From Betaproteobacteria bacterium (GTDB lineage Bacteria > Pseudomonadota > Gammaproteobacteria > Burkholderiales > Casimicrobiaceae): 64,000 nucleotides of DNA. The position numbers and the translations under genes are program-made. A model generated the notes under the pieces. That model ran no database searches and had not been told where the DNA came from. It saw nothing but the letters and a program-made list of their open reading frames with translations. This document shows, piece after piece, positions 17,364 through 25,342 of this stretch; position 1 is the stretch's first letter; every line of letters starts with the position of its first letter. The stretch spans positions 1 through 64,000 of the forward strand of contig JADKKQ010000005.1 of the NCBI GenBank assembly GCA_016720425.1, written 5' to 3'.

Positions 17364-18236
17364 ATGAAGCGCATCGTCCTTTTCCTCGTCACCAATCTCG
17401 CGGTGATGCTCGTGCTGTCGGTGGTGCTGAAGCTGTTCGGCCTCGACCGCGCGATGTATTCGCAGACCGGCATCTCCTACGGCAGCCTGCTCGCGTTCTC
17501 GGCGGTCGTGGGCTTCACCGGCGCGATCATCTCGCTGCTGATGTCCAAGCAGGCCGCCAAGTGGTCGACCGGGGCGCAGGTGATCGTGCAGCCCTCGAAC
17601 GAGGCCGAGGCGTGGCTGGTCGAGACGGTGCGCCGATTGGCGACCAGGGCCGGCATCGGCATGCCCGAGGTCGCCATCTACGAGGGCGCGGCCAACGCCT
17701 TCGCCACCGGCGCGTTCCGCAACTCGGCGCTGGTGGCGGTGTCGACCGGGCTGCTGCAGTCGATGAACAAGGAGGAGGTCGAGGCGGTGCTCGCGCACGA
17801 GGTCGCGCACGTCGCCAACGGCGACATGGTGACGCTGACGCTGATCCAGGGCGTGGTGAACACCTTCGTCGTGTTCTTCGCGCGGATCGTGGGCTCGATC
17901 ATCGACAAGGCGGTCTTTCGCAGCGAGCGCGGCACCGGCCCGGGCTACTTCATCACGGTGATGGTCTGCGAGATCGTGTTCGGCGTTCTCGCCTCGATCA
18001 TCGTCGCGTACTTCTCGCGCCAGCGCGAGTTCCGCGCCGACTCCGGTGCCGCCGACTACCTCGGCAACCCGCAGCCGATGATCAACGCGCTGAAGCGTCT
18101 CGGCGGGGTCGAGCCGGGCGAGCTCCCCAAGGCGATGAACGGCTTCGGCATCGCCGACAAGGCGGGGTTCATGGCGCTGTTCTCGACGCACCCGCCGCTC
18201 GAAGTGCGGATCGCCGCGCTGCAGGGCCGCCGCTGA
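17364..18236 (+). CDS. htpX: Membrane metalloprotease HtpX
   Basis: HtpX is an M48-family zinc protease of the inner membrane that degrades misfolded membrane proteins alongside FtsH. The 290-aa protein has two N-terminal helices (about 4-25 and 38-60), the zinc site H145-E-V-A-H149 and a third ligand in REFRAD (Glu222), then two further hydrophobic helices (about 158-178 and 195-216). Length and motifs are those of a complete enzyme. A TATGAT hexamer at 17325-17330 could be its -10 element; no good -35 was seen. Confidence 0.97.
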   Translation: MKRIVLFLVTNLAVMLVLSVVLKLFGLDRAMYSQTGISYGSLLAFSAVVGFTGAIISLLMSKQAAKWSTGAQVIVQPSNEAEAWLVETVRRLATRAGIGMPEVAIYEGAANAFATGAFRNSALVAVSTGLLQSMNKEEVEAVLAHEVAHVANGDMVTLTLIQGVVNTFVVFFARIVGSIIDKAVFRSERGTGPGYFITVMVCEIVFGVLASIIVAYFSRQREFRADSGAADYLGNPQPMINALKRLGGVEPGELPKAMNGFGIADKAGFMALFSTHPPLEVRIAALQGRR

Positions 18237-18510
18237 GGCGCGCTGCCGCTGCGCCCGCGGCGACCGATCGCCGCAGGCGGCAGCGTGTCGCGGAATGCTG
18301 ACGGCGGATTGACGCGCGTCAAGGGGGGCGCCGGGCGCCTGCGCCGCCGTTGACCTCGATCAATTCGCGACGGCAGGCGCGCTGCGCTTTCCTTGTCCTG
18401 CGTCAACACGTTGTGCGCCGCTTGTGCCTTGGAGCGGCGCGCGGCGTCTGCATCGGGTGTCGTCCCGGGCGCGCTGCCGCGGCCGCCGCCGCAGTCGCGC
18501 CGGCCGCGAC

Positions 18511-18545
18511 AAACGAACGGCCGGTCGGGGAACCCGGCCGGCCGT
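18511..18545 (-). terminator. Terminator after the SWIB gene
   Basis: On the minus strand an extended GC hairpin (ACGGCC...GGCCGT, loop around GGTTCCCCGA) is followed by TTCGTTTG. It lies 37 bases past the SWIB gene stop. The flanking stretch 18237-18510, after htpX, shows no gene. Confidence 0.6.
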
Positions 18546-18581
18546 GTTCTCGACCCGCGGACCGCGGGGAGGAGAGTGCGT

Positions 18582-18995
18582 CTACTTCAGGTGGTTCGAC
18601 ACGAGCTTGGTCATCTCGAACATCGACACCGTCTTCTTGCCGCCGAACACGGCCTTGAGCTTGTCATCGGCGTTGATGTTGCGCTTGTTGGTCGCATCCT
18701 GCAGCTTGTTCTTCTTGATGTATTCCCAGATCTTCTTGGTGACTTCGGTGCGCGGCGCGGGGGCGGACCCGATCACGGCGGCGAGCACCGCCGAGGGCGT
18801 CATCGCCTTCATGAACGCGGCGTTCGGCTTGCGCTTGGCGGCGGGCTTCTTGGCGGCGGGCTTCTTCGCTGCGGCCTTCTTTGCCGGGGCCTTCTTCACC
18901 GCAGCCTTCTTCGCGGCGGGCTTCTTGGCGGCCGGTTTCTTGGCGGCGGGCTTTTTCGCGGCAGGCTTCTTTGCAGCTTTCTTGGCAGTAGCCAT
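18582..18995 (-). CDS. SWIB-domain protein with histone H1-like Lys/Ala repeats
   Basis: Basic protein of 137 aa. Residues about 1-65 are repeats built on AAKKP/AAKKA units, like histone H1 C-termini and AlgP-type bacterial proteins, giving a flexible DNA-binding tail. Residues about 70-137 form a SWIB/MDM2 domain (MTPSAVLAAVIG, KKIWEYIKKNKLQD, LKAVFGGKKTVSMFEMTKLVSNHL). Such bacterial SWIB proteins are thought to be nucleoid-associated; function is inferred. The ATG at 18995 follows an excellent AGGAAGGAG; an upstream ATG at 19028 is ignored. The repeats make the region prone to length change by slippage. Confidence 0.9.
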   Translation of the reverse strand: MATAKKAAKKPAAKKPAAKKPAAKKPAAKKAAVKKAPAKKAAAKKPAAKKPAAKRKPNAAFMKAMTPSAVLAAVIGSAPAPRTEVTKKIWEYIKKNKLQDATNKRNINADDKLKAVFGGKKTVSMFEMTKLVSNHLK

Positions 18996-19559
18996 AGTTC
19001 TCCTTCCTATGATTAGTTGCTCGTTCATACGCCGAACACTCTGAAGCAGGCCCTCCTGTCACGGGCTATCCTGCGTCATCGGCGGGAACTATAGCGCAAA
19101 TCCACAGTAAGGGAATGCCCGTGCGCGCAAATTTCACGAGTGAAAGCGGGGCCGTTGCGCCGCCGCAGGAATCGCCGCCGGCGCGACGCGGCGCGGCGCC
19201 GATCCGGCGACGCGGCGGCGAGGCGGCGAGGCGAACCGTCGCGGCGACGACGCTTGAACGGCGGCCGGTCCGGTGCGACACTGCGGTTGGCCTGTGCAGC
19301 CCTCGGTCCCCCGTGCGAGTCCCTCCCCGATTGCCCTGCCTCCTCCTCCACGCGCCGATGCCCTCGGGCGTGGCGGCGCGAGTCGTGACCCCGTGAGCAC
19401 CGCAGCGTCCGCAGGCCCGGCGAGCCGTTTCGGGCAGCTGGCACGCGTCGGCCGTCGGGTCGCCGGCGATCGGCACGGCATCGCCGATCGTCCCCTGCCG
19501 TTCGCCCGCCGGTCCTCCCTGCGGTGGTTCGCAGGCCGGGCTCGCCCGGAGCCGTGGCG
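18996..19559. other. 564-base gap with no confident gene
   Basis: It contains the promoter region of the SWIB gene near 19000-19100 (less GC-rich, with TATAGCGC). The rest is very GC-rich. An ORF with high G/C at third positions runs from a GTG at 19393 to a stop at 19561-19563, overlapping the pdxH GTG as GTGA; its product is Arg-rich and unrecognised, so it is not called. Confidence 0.4.
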
Positions 19560-20204
19560 GTGAGAGCGGGGGATCCCACGCCGACCGGACACCCGCCGCT
19601 GGAGGAGCGCGATTGCCCGCGCGACCCGCTGCTGCTGTTCGCGCGCTGGCATCGTGCGGCGATCGACGCCGGCCTGCCCGAACCGAGCGCGATGACGCTG
19701 GCGACGGTGGCGGAGGACGGCGGTCCCGCGGCGCGCATCGTCCTGCTGCGCGATTGCGATGCCCGCGGGTTCGTGTTCCTCACCGACAGCGCGAGCCGCA
19801 AGGGACGCGAACTCGCACGCGACGCCCGCGCGGCGCTGGTCTTCCACTGGCCCGCGCTCGTGCGCCAGGTTCGCGCCGAGGGTGAGGTCGCGAAACTGGA
19901 TGCGACGGCGTCGGCAGCGCTGTACTCCGCCCGCCCGCGCGGCACCCGGCTGGTGCTGGCCGCGTGGACGCAGAGCGTGCCGGTCGCCGACCGCGCGACG
20001 CTCGCCGCGCTGCGCGACCGGATGGATGCGGCGCATCCGGCCCCGGCGGCCCCGGAGCGGCCCGCGACCTGGGAAGGCTACCGCCTGGCGCCACGGCTGC
20101 TCGAATTCTGGCAGGGCGATCGATCGCGCCTGCACGATCGGGTACGGTATCGGCGCGCCGGCGATCGCGACGGCGAATGGATCATCGACCGCCTCGCGCC
20201 ATGA
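19560..20204 (+). CDS. pdxH: Pyridoxamine 5'-phosphate oxidase
   Basis: PdxH oxidises pyridoxine- and pyridoxamine-5'-phosphate to pyridoxal phosphate with FMN. Visible motifs: DPLLLFARWHRAAIDAGLPEPSAMTLATV, split here as DPLLLFARW and PEPSAMTLATV, then RIVLLRDCDARGFVFLTD, KGREL, ALVFHWP, RQVRAEGEV, the C-terminal FMN/PLP-site PATWEGYRLAP, FWQGDRSRLHDR and the closing RLAP. The GTG at 19560 gives 214 aa, the standard length, and places about 22 residues before the conserved DPL; the longer frame from 19524 adds residues without similarity. The MFS gene starts six bases after the stop, so the two probably share a transcript. Confidence 0.93.
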   Translation: MRAGDPTPTGHPPLEERDCPRDPLLLFARWHRAAIDAGLPEPSAMTLATVAEDGGPAARIVLLRDCDARGFVFLTDSASRKGRELARDARAALVFHWPALVRQVRAEGEVAKLDATASAALYSARPRGTRLVLAAWTQSVPVADRATLAALRDRMDAAHPAPAAPERPATWEGYRLAPRLLEFWQGDRSRLHDRVRYRRAGDRDGEWIIDRLAP

Positions 20205-20210
20205 CGGCCG

Positions 20211-21392
20211 ATGGCGTCGCGGCGCCCGTCGCGGGCCGCGCTGGCGATGTTCGCTGACCGGCCCCCGCGCGCGCTCGTCGCCCTGATCCTGCTCGGCATC
20301 GCCAACCACTCGGTGCTCGCCGGCAGTCGGGTCGCAGTGGCGCTGGACGCGCTGAATATGGGCGCCTCGCCGTTCACTGTCGGCGTGTTGATGGCGCTCT
20401 ACGCGCTGCTGCCGATGCTGCTGGCGGTGAGCGCGGGTCGCTACTGCGATCGCGTCGGTGCACGCCGGCCGATGCTCGTCGGCTGCGCGCTGATCGCCGC
20501 CGGCGCAAGCCTGCCGTTCCTGTCGCGCGGCATGCCCGCGCTGTTCGCGAGCGCCGCATTGCTCGGCGTCGGCTTCATGGTGTTCCAGGTGGCGGCGCAG
20601 AACGCCACCGGCGAGCTCGGGGGCGACGACCGCGCGCGCAGTTTCAGCCTGTTGGCACTGGGGTACTCGGTCTCCGGCTTCGTCGGTCCGCTGGTCGCGG
20701 GCCTGACCATCGACCACCTCGGCTTCGCCGCGGCGTTCGCGCTGTTCGCGCTGCTGCCGCTGCTGCCGCTCGCGGTTCTCGCCCGGGCGCGCCTCGGGCT
20801 GCCCGGCCCGCACCCGGCGGCGGTGCCGCGGCAGCGCGGGGCGGTGCTCGACCTGCTGCGCCATCCCACGCTGCGCCGGGTGTTCGCGATCAACGCGCTG
20901 CTGGCGGTGGGCTGGGACCTGCACACGGTGTTCGTGCCGATCTACGGCGCGCGCCTCGGCCTGTCGGCATCGGAGATCGGCCTCGTGCTGTCGTCGTTCG
21001 CCGCCGCGACCTTCGTGATCCGCTTCGCGATGCCGTACCTCGCCCGGCACTTCCGCGAGGAGCAGGTGCTGACGGCGGCGCTGCTCGTGGCCGGCGGCGT
21101 CTACCTGGTCTTTCCATTCGCGCGCAGCACGGCGCTGCTGCTGCCGCTGTCGTTCTGCCTGGGCCTCGGGCTCGGCAGCGGCCAGCCGATGGTGATGTCG
21201 CTGCTGCACGCCCACGCGCCGGCAGGCCGGATGGGCGAGGCGGCGGGTGTGCGCATGGCGCTGGTGCAGTCGATGGCGGTCGCCGTGCCGCTGCTGTTCG
21301 GTGCGCTGGGCACGTCGGTCGGCATCGGCCCGGTGTTCTGGTCGGTCGGCGCCACGCTGACGGCCAGCGGCGTGCTTTCGCGGCGGCGCTAG
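20211..21392 (+). CDS. Major facilitator superfamily transporter
   Basis: Inner-membrane protein of 393 aa with about 12 hydrophobic segments. The loop between helices 2 and 3 carries the MFS motif A variant GRYCDRVGARRPM, and helix 5 has the GYSVSGFVGPLVAGL stretch, typical of drug/H+ antiporters. Substrate is unknown. An internal ATG at 20247 is an alternative start. It follows pdxH by six bases. Its stop overlaps the stop of the msrA remnant on the other strand. Confidence 0.8.
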   Translation: MASRRPSRAALAMFADRPPRALVALILLGIANHSVLAGSRVAVALDALNMGASPFTVGVLMALYALLPMLLAVSAGRYCDRVGARRPMLVGCALIAAGASLPFLSRGMPALFASAALLGVGFMVFQVAAQNATGELGGDDRARSFSLLALGYSVSGFVGPLVAGLTIDHLGFAAAFALFALLPLLPLAVLARARLGLPGPHPAAVPRQRGAVLDLLRHPTLRRVFAINALLAVGWDLHTVFVPIYGARLGLSASEIGLVLSSFAAATFVIRFAMPYLARHFREEQVLTAALLVAGGVYLVFPFARSTALLLPLSFCLGLGLGSGQPMVMSLLHAHAPAGRMGEAAGVRMALVQSMAVAVPLLFGALGTSVGIGPVFWSVGATLTASGVLSRRR

Positions 21393-21575
21393 CCGGGCGC
21401 GGAGTTGCGCCGGAGGCGATCGGCAAACCGCCGGCGAAACTCGGCGACCCTCGGCGCGACGACGAAGGCGCCGTGGGGCGCGCGCGGATTGCGCTCGAAA
21501 CAGTCGTGGTGCCAAGCCTCGGCCGGAAAGAACGTCGCCGCGGCGGCGAGCTCGGTCACGAGCGGCGCCGACCGG
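21389..21575 (-). pseudogene. msrA: msrA remnant (C-terminal part only)
   Basis: The minus-strand frame ends with about 60 residues that match the C-terminus of peptide methionine sulfoxide reductase A: PLVTEL, FFPAEAWHHDCFERNP, GAFVVAPRV and EFRRRFADRLRR. In MsrA these follow the catalytic core, but here the similarity begins abruptly near 21575. The N-terminal catalytic GCFW motif and most of the protein are missing, replaced by the promoter region of the plus-strand DUF47 gene. It reads as the tail of a deleted gene; a stop codon closes it properly at 21389. Confidence 0.75.
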
Positions 21576-21585
21576 GCCGTGGCGG

Positions 21586-21596
21586 GGTGCGATAAT
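21586..21596 (+). promoter_or_regulatory. Extended -10 promoter for the DUF47/Pit operon
   Basis: GGTGCGATAAT contains an extended -10 (TGC plus GATAAT), ending 30 bases before the DUF47 ATG at 21627. There is no good -35, as is usual for extended -10 promoters. The same GTGCGATAAT decamer occurs upstream of the EamA gene and of the dienoyl-CoA reductase gene. Confidence 0.5.
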
Positions 21597-21626
21597 TGCG
21601 CCGGGACCCGAGCGAAGGATACCGAA

Positions 21627-22250
21627 ATGGCGCGCCTGTTGCCCAGGGAGGGCAGGTTTTTCGACTTTTTCAACCAGCACGCCGACCTCGCCTCGGAGGC
21701 GGCCCTCGAGCTGCAGGCGCTGCTGGGCGACCTGTCGCAGCTCGAGCGGCGCAGCCGGGCGATCGAGAAGAACGAGAAGCAGGCCGACCGCATCACGCAC
21801 GAGACCGTCCAGCTGCTGCACAAGACGTTCATCACGCCGCTCGATCGCGACGAGATCCACCAGCTCATCACCGGCATGGACGACATCCTCGACCTGATGG
21901 AGGACGTCGCCACCTGCCTCTTCCTCTACGACGTCAAGGCGGTCACTCCCGACGCGCAGAAGCTCGGCGAGATCTGCGTCGGCTGCACAGCCAAGGTGCG
22001 GGAAGCCGTGCGCATGCTCGAGTCGATGGACAACGCCGACCAGATCCTGGGCATCTGCGGCGAGATCGACCGCCTCGAGAGCGAGGCCGACTACGTCTTC
22101 CGCTCGGCGCTCGCCAAGCTGTTCCGCGAGGAGCCGGACGTCAAGCAGATCATCAAGCTGAAGGAGGTCTACCAGCTGCTGGAGTCGATCACCGACAAGT
22201 GCGAGGACGTCGCCAACGTCATCGAGGGCATCGTGCTGGAGAACGCGTGA
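21627..22250 (+). CDS. DUF47 PhoU-like phosphate transport regulator
   Basis: Cytoplasmic all-helical protein of 207 aa of the DUF47/YkaA family, related to PhoU. Characteristic segments: FFDFFNQHADLASEAA, EKQADRITHETVQLLHKTFITPLDRDEIHQL (given in pieces as EKQADRITHE and FITPLDRDEI), MDDILDLMED and KEVYQLLESITDKCED. Family members are encoded next to Pit transporters and are thought to modulate phosphate uptake, which fits the pit gene 34 bases downstream. GAAGGA lies about 8 bases before the ATG. Confidence 0.93.
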   Translation: MARLLPREGRFFDFFNQHADLASEAALELQALLGDLSQLERRSRAIEKNEKQADRITHETVQLLHKTFITPLDRDEIHQLITGMDDILDLMEDVATCLFLYDVKAVTPDAQKLGEICVGCTAKVREAVRMLESMDNADQILGICGEIDRLESEADYVFRSALAKLFREEPDVKQIIKLKEVYQLLESITDKCEDVANVIEGIVLENA

Positions 22251-22284
22251 CCGGCGCGTCCCGGCGCTGCTCGCGGGTGGCGCG

Positions 22285-23301
22285 ATGACCGGCGGCGGCA
22301 TCGGCTTCGAGGTGCTGGCGGGGCTGGTCGTGCTCGCGCTGGCGTTCGACTTCATGAACGGCTTCCACGACGCCGCGAACTCGATCGCGACCATCGTCTC
22401 GACGCGCGTGCTGCGGCCGCAGTTCGCCGTCGCCTGGGCGGCGTTCTTCAACTTCATCGCCTTCCTGTTCTTCGGCCTGTCGGTGGCCAACACCATCGGC
22501 AAGGGGGTCGTCGACCCGGTCCTGGTCGATCACTACGTGCTGTTCGGCACGCTGGTCGGCGCGATCGCCTGGAACGTCGTCACCTGGTGGTTCGGCCTGC
22601 CGTCGTCGTCGTCGCACGCGCTGATCGGCGCGCTGGCCGGCGCCGCGGTGGCCAAGGGCGGCGTCGGTGCGCTCGTCGGCAGCGGATTCTTCAAGATCAG
22701 CCTCGCCATCGTGCTGTCGCCGACGCTGGGCTTCGCGCTCGGCATCGCGCTGATGACCGCCGTGGCGTGGATCTTCTTCCGCACCGCCCCGCGCAGGGTC
22801 GACCGCTGGTTCCGCCGGCTGCAGCTCGTCTCGGCGTCGCTGTACAGCCTCGGCCACGGCGGCAACGACGCGCAGAAGACGATGGGCATCATCGCGCTGA
22901 TCCTCGTCAGCTACGGCTCGCTGCGCCCCGACTTCAAGGCCGCCGAGATCCCGTTCTGGGTGGTGATCTCCTGCCAGACGGCGATGGCGCTGGGCACGCT
23001 GTTCGGCGGCTGGCGGATCGTGAAGACGATGGGGCAGAAGATCACCAAGCTGAAGCCCGTCGGCGGCTTCTGCGCCGAGACCGGCGGCGCGCTGACGCTG
23101 TTCCTCGCCACCGGCCTCGGCATCCCGGTCTCGACGACGCACACGATCACCGGCGCCATCGTCGGCGTCGGCGCCGTGCACAAGCTCTCCGCGGTCCGCT
23201 GGGGCGTCGCCGGCCGGATCGTCTGGGCCTGGGTGCTCACCATCCCCTGCGCCGCGTTCATGGCCGCGCTGGCGTGGTGGGCCGCCACGCAGATCTTCTG
23301 A
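22285..23301 (+). CDS. pit: Low-affinity inorganic phosphate transporter (PiT family)
   Basis: Inner-membrane phosphate:cation symporter of 338 aa. The two PiT signature repeats are present: DFMNGFHDAANSIATIVSTR near the N-terminus and GHGGNDAQKTMG in the middle. The paired SSSHALIG and STTHTITGAIVG motifs of the inverted repeat are also seen. Length fits the short bacterial Pit class. It is cotranscribed with the DUF47 gene upstream, and a YihY gene follows after seven bases. Confidence 0.95.
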   Translation: MTGGGIGFEVLAGLVVLALAFDFMNGFHDAANSIATIVSTRVLRPQFAVAWAAFFNFIAFLFFGLSVANTIGKGVVDPVLVDHYVLFGTLVGAIAWNVVTWWFGLPSSSSHALIGALAGAAVAKGGVGALVGSGFFKISLAIVLSPTLGFALGIALMTAVAWIFFRTAPRRVDRWFRRLQLVSASLYSLGHGGNDAQKTMGIIALILVSYGSLRPDFKAAEIPFWVVISCQTAMALGTLFGGWRIVKTMGQKITKLKPVGGFCAETGGALTLFLATGLGIPVSTTHTITGAIVGVGAVHKLSAVRWGVAGRIVWAWVLTIPCAAFMAALAWWAATQIF

Positions 23302-23308
23302 GAGCCGG

Positions 23309-24151
23309 ATGGCGACCGCGGTGACCCGGGCCTGGACCTTCGTCGTCGGCGGCGTGATCGCGCGCCTGCGGGCCGCGGAGATGGGCCGCACCGCCGCGGC
23401 GCTGTCGTTCACCTCGGTGCTCGGGCTGGTGCCGCTGTTCACGGTCGCCTTCGTCTACGTCGCGCGCTACCCGCTGTTCCAGCAGTGGCTGGATGCGCTG
23501 GAGCGCTTTCTGCTGAAGCACCTGCTGCCCGGCAGCGGCAGCGTCGTCCGCGGCTACCTGACCGACTTCACCGCCAAGGCGGCGAATCTGCAGGGCGTCA
23601 GCATCGCCTTCGTCGTCATCACGGCGGTGCTGCTGGTCGCGACCGTCGAGCGCGAGATCAACGCCATCTGGGGCGCCCGCGGCGCTCGCCCGCTGTGGCA
23701 GCGGCTGTTCGTCTTCGCGCTCGGCATCGTCGCCGGGCCGCTGCTCATCGGCGCGGCCGTCTACTCGACCACCTGGGTGATCGAGGCGTCGGTGGAGCAG
23801 CTGCCCTTCACCTCGCGCGCGCTGCCCTACGTGGCCCCCGCGGTGGCGGTCGCGATCATGGCGCTGGCCTTCACGCTGCTCTATGCGCTGATGCCGAGCC
23901 GCCGCGTGCCGCTGCGTCTCGCGGCCATCGGCGGGCTGTTCGCGGCGCTGGGTTTCGAGGTGGCGAAGCAGCTGTTCGGGCTGTTCATCGCCCGCGTGCC
24001 GACCTATCAGCTGGTCTACGGCGCGCTGGCGGCGCTGCCGTTGTTCCTGCTCTGGGTCTACGTGTCCTGGGTGGTGGTGCTGGCCGGCGCGGCGGTGACG
24101 GCGACGCTGGCCGAAGGGCCGCTGCGCCGTCCGCGGGGCGCCCGCCGCTGA
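23309..24151 (+). CDS. YihY/BrkB family membrane protein
   Basis: Inner-membrane protein of 280 aa with about six helices, of the YihY family (once mis-named ribonuclease BN). Conserved pieces: RTAAALSFTSVLGLVPLFTVAF in the first helices, TVEREINAIWGARGARPLWQR, LPYVAPAVAVAIMALAFTLLYALMPSRRVPLR (only partly quoted as LYALMPSRRVPLR), and the final YGALAALPLFLLWVYVSW. Its molecular role is not established; homologues have been linked to membrane stress or drug tolerance. The start is seven bases after pit, so it probably belongs to the same operon. Confidence 0.88.
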   Translation: MATAVTRAWTFVVGGVIARLRAAEMGRTAAALSFTSVLGLVPLFTVAFVYVARYPLFQQWLDALERFLLKHLLPGSGSVVRGYLTDFTAKAANLQGVSIAFVVITAVLLVATVEREINAIWGARGARPLWQRLFVFALGIVAGPLLIGAAVYSTTWVIEASVEQLPFTSRALPYVAPAVAVAIMALAFTLLYALMPSRRVPLRLAAIGGLFAALGFEVAKQLFGLFIARVPTYQLVYGALAALPLFLLWVYVSWVVVLAGAAVTATLAEGPLRRPRGARR

Positions 24152-24268
24152 CGCCCGCGCGCGGCCCGCGCGGGATGCGGCGCACCGCCGCTCGCCGGTC
24201 GCTCGCCTTGCCGAATCGGGGCCGGCAGGCTACATTTCGCTGGATTTGCATCGACGGAGTCATCTACT

Positions 24269-24874
24269 GTGTGGTCCATCATTCAAGCGGCCGGCTGGCC
24301 GATCTGGCCGCTGATCTTCGCTTCGGTCATCGCGCTGGCGCTGATCTTCGAGCGGTCGTGGTCGCTGCGGCAGAGCGCCGTGGCGCCGGTCGGCCTGGTC
24401 GATCGGGTGCTCGCCGAGTACCGGGTGTCGGGGGCGACGCCGGAGCTCCTCGGCCGCACCGCGCAGCAGGGGCCGCTCGGACGCCTGCTCGCCGCCGGGC
24501 TCGCCAACATCAGGAGTCCGCGCCCGGTGGTCAAGGAGTCGATCGAAGAGGCGGGCCGCGTCGTCACCCACGAGCTCGACCGCTTCCTGACGACGCTGGG
24601 CACGATCGCGGCGATGGGGCCGCTGCTGGGCCTGTTCGGCACCGTGATCGGGATGATCGAGATCTTCGGCTCGCAGACGGCGGCCGGGTCGAATCCGATC
24701 CAGCTCGCGCACGGCATCTCGATCGCGCTGTACAACACCGCCTTCGGCCTGATCGTCGCCATCCCGAGCATGATCTTCTACCGCCATTTCCGCTCCAAGG
24801 TCGACGGTCTCATCGTCGAGATGGAGCAGCAGGCGATCCGGCTGGTCGACATCGCCCACGGCGACCGCGAGTAG
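24269..24874 (+). CDS. exbB: ExbB/TolQ-type proton channel subunit
   Basis: Inner-membrane stator subunit of an ExbBD-type motor that uses proton flow to energise TonB-like partners. The 201-aa protein has an N-terminal helix (about 4-26) and the paired TolQ/ExbB helices containing LTTLGTIAAMGPLLGLFGTV and NTAFGLIVAIP. It starts at GTG 24269. It lies directly upstream of exbD and the lpxK-kdsB block, an order common in betaproteobacteria. No tonB is nearby, so a TonB or Tol-like role cannot be decided from the window. Confidence 0.9.
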   Translation: MWSIIQAAGWPIWPLIFASVIALALIFERSWSLRQSAVAPVGLVDRVLAEYRVSGATPELLGRTAQQGPLGRLLAAGLANIRSPRPVVKESIEEAGRVVTHELDRFLTTLGTIAAMGPLLGLFGTVIGMIEIFGSQTAAGSNPIQLAHGISIALYNTAFGLIVAIPSMIFYRHFRSKVDGLIVEMEQQAIRLVDIAHGDRE

Positions 24875-24887
24875 AGGCGGCAGGCCG

Positions 24888-25306
24888 ATGAACCTCCGCG
24901 GCACCCGCACCCGCGACGAGCCCGAGATCAACTTCATCCCGTTGATCGACGTCCTGCTCGTCATCCTCATCTTCCTGATGGTGACGACCACGTACCAGCG
25001 CGTCGCCGAACTGCAGATCACGCTGCCGGAGGCGCAGGCCAACGAGGCGAAGCCGCGGCCGAAGGAGATCACCGTCGGCGTCGACGCGCAGGGGCGCTAC
25101 GTCGTGGACCGGACCGTGTTCAATTTCACGACGGTCGCCGACTTCAGCCAGCTGCTGCGGCGCTCGGCGGGCGACGCTCCCGATCCGGTCATCATCATCA
25201 ACGCGGACGCCAACGCGACCCACCAGGCGGTGATCCACGTGATGGAAGCCCGCGCGCGGCCGGCTTCATCCACATCACGTTCGCGACGCAGGCACCGGCG
25301 AAGTAG
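24888..25306 (+). CDS. exbD: ExbD/TolR-type protein, with apparent -1 frameshift near its end
   Basis: Partner of ExbB: one N-terminal helix with the proton-carrying Asp in NFIPLIDVLLVILIFLMV, then a periplasmic domain (about 45-138). As sequenced, the frame shifts after HVMEA (about 25248) and reads an Arg/Ser-rich tail to a stop at 25400, running into lpxK. Removing the effect of one missing base in the CGCGCGCGG run restores AGFIHITFATQAPAK and a stop at 25304-25306, the normal ExbD C-terminus. The listed end assumes that correction. Either a sequencing error or a recent lesion. Confidence 0.85.
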
Positions 25307-25342
25307 GCCTGCGGGCCGGCGGGGCGCAGCGGAGGACAGCAG

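Noticed and set aside
19393..19563. 56-codon ORF upstream of pdxH ending in a GTGA overlap
   Set aside because: Position and GC3 are suggestive, but the product is Arg-rich with no similarity and no clear ribosome-binding site; not called as a gene.
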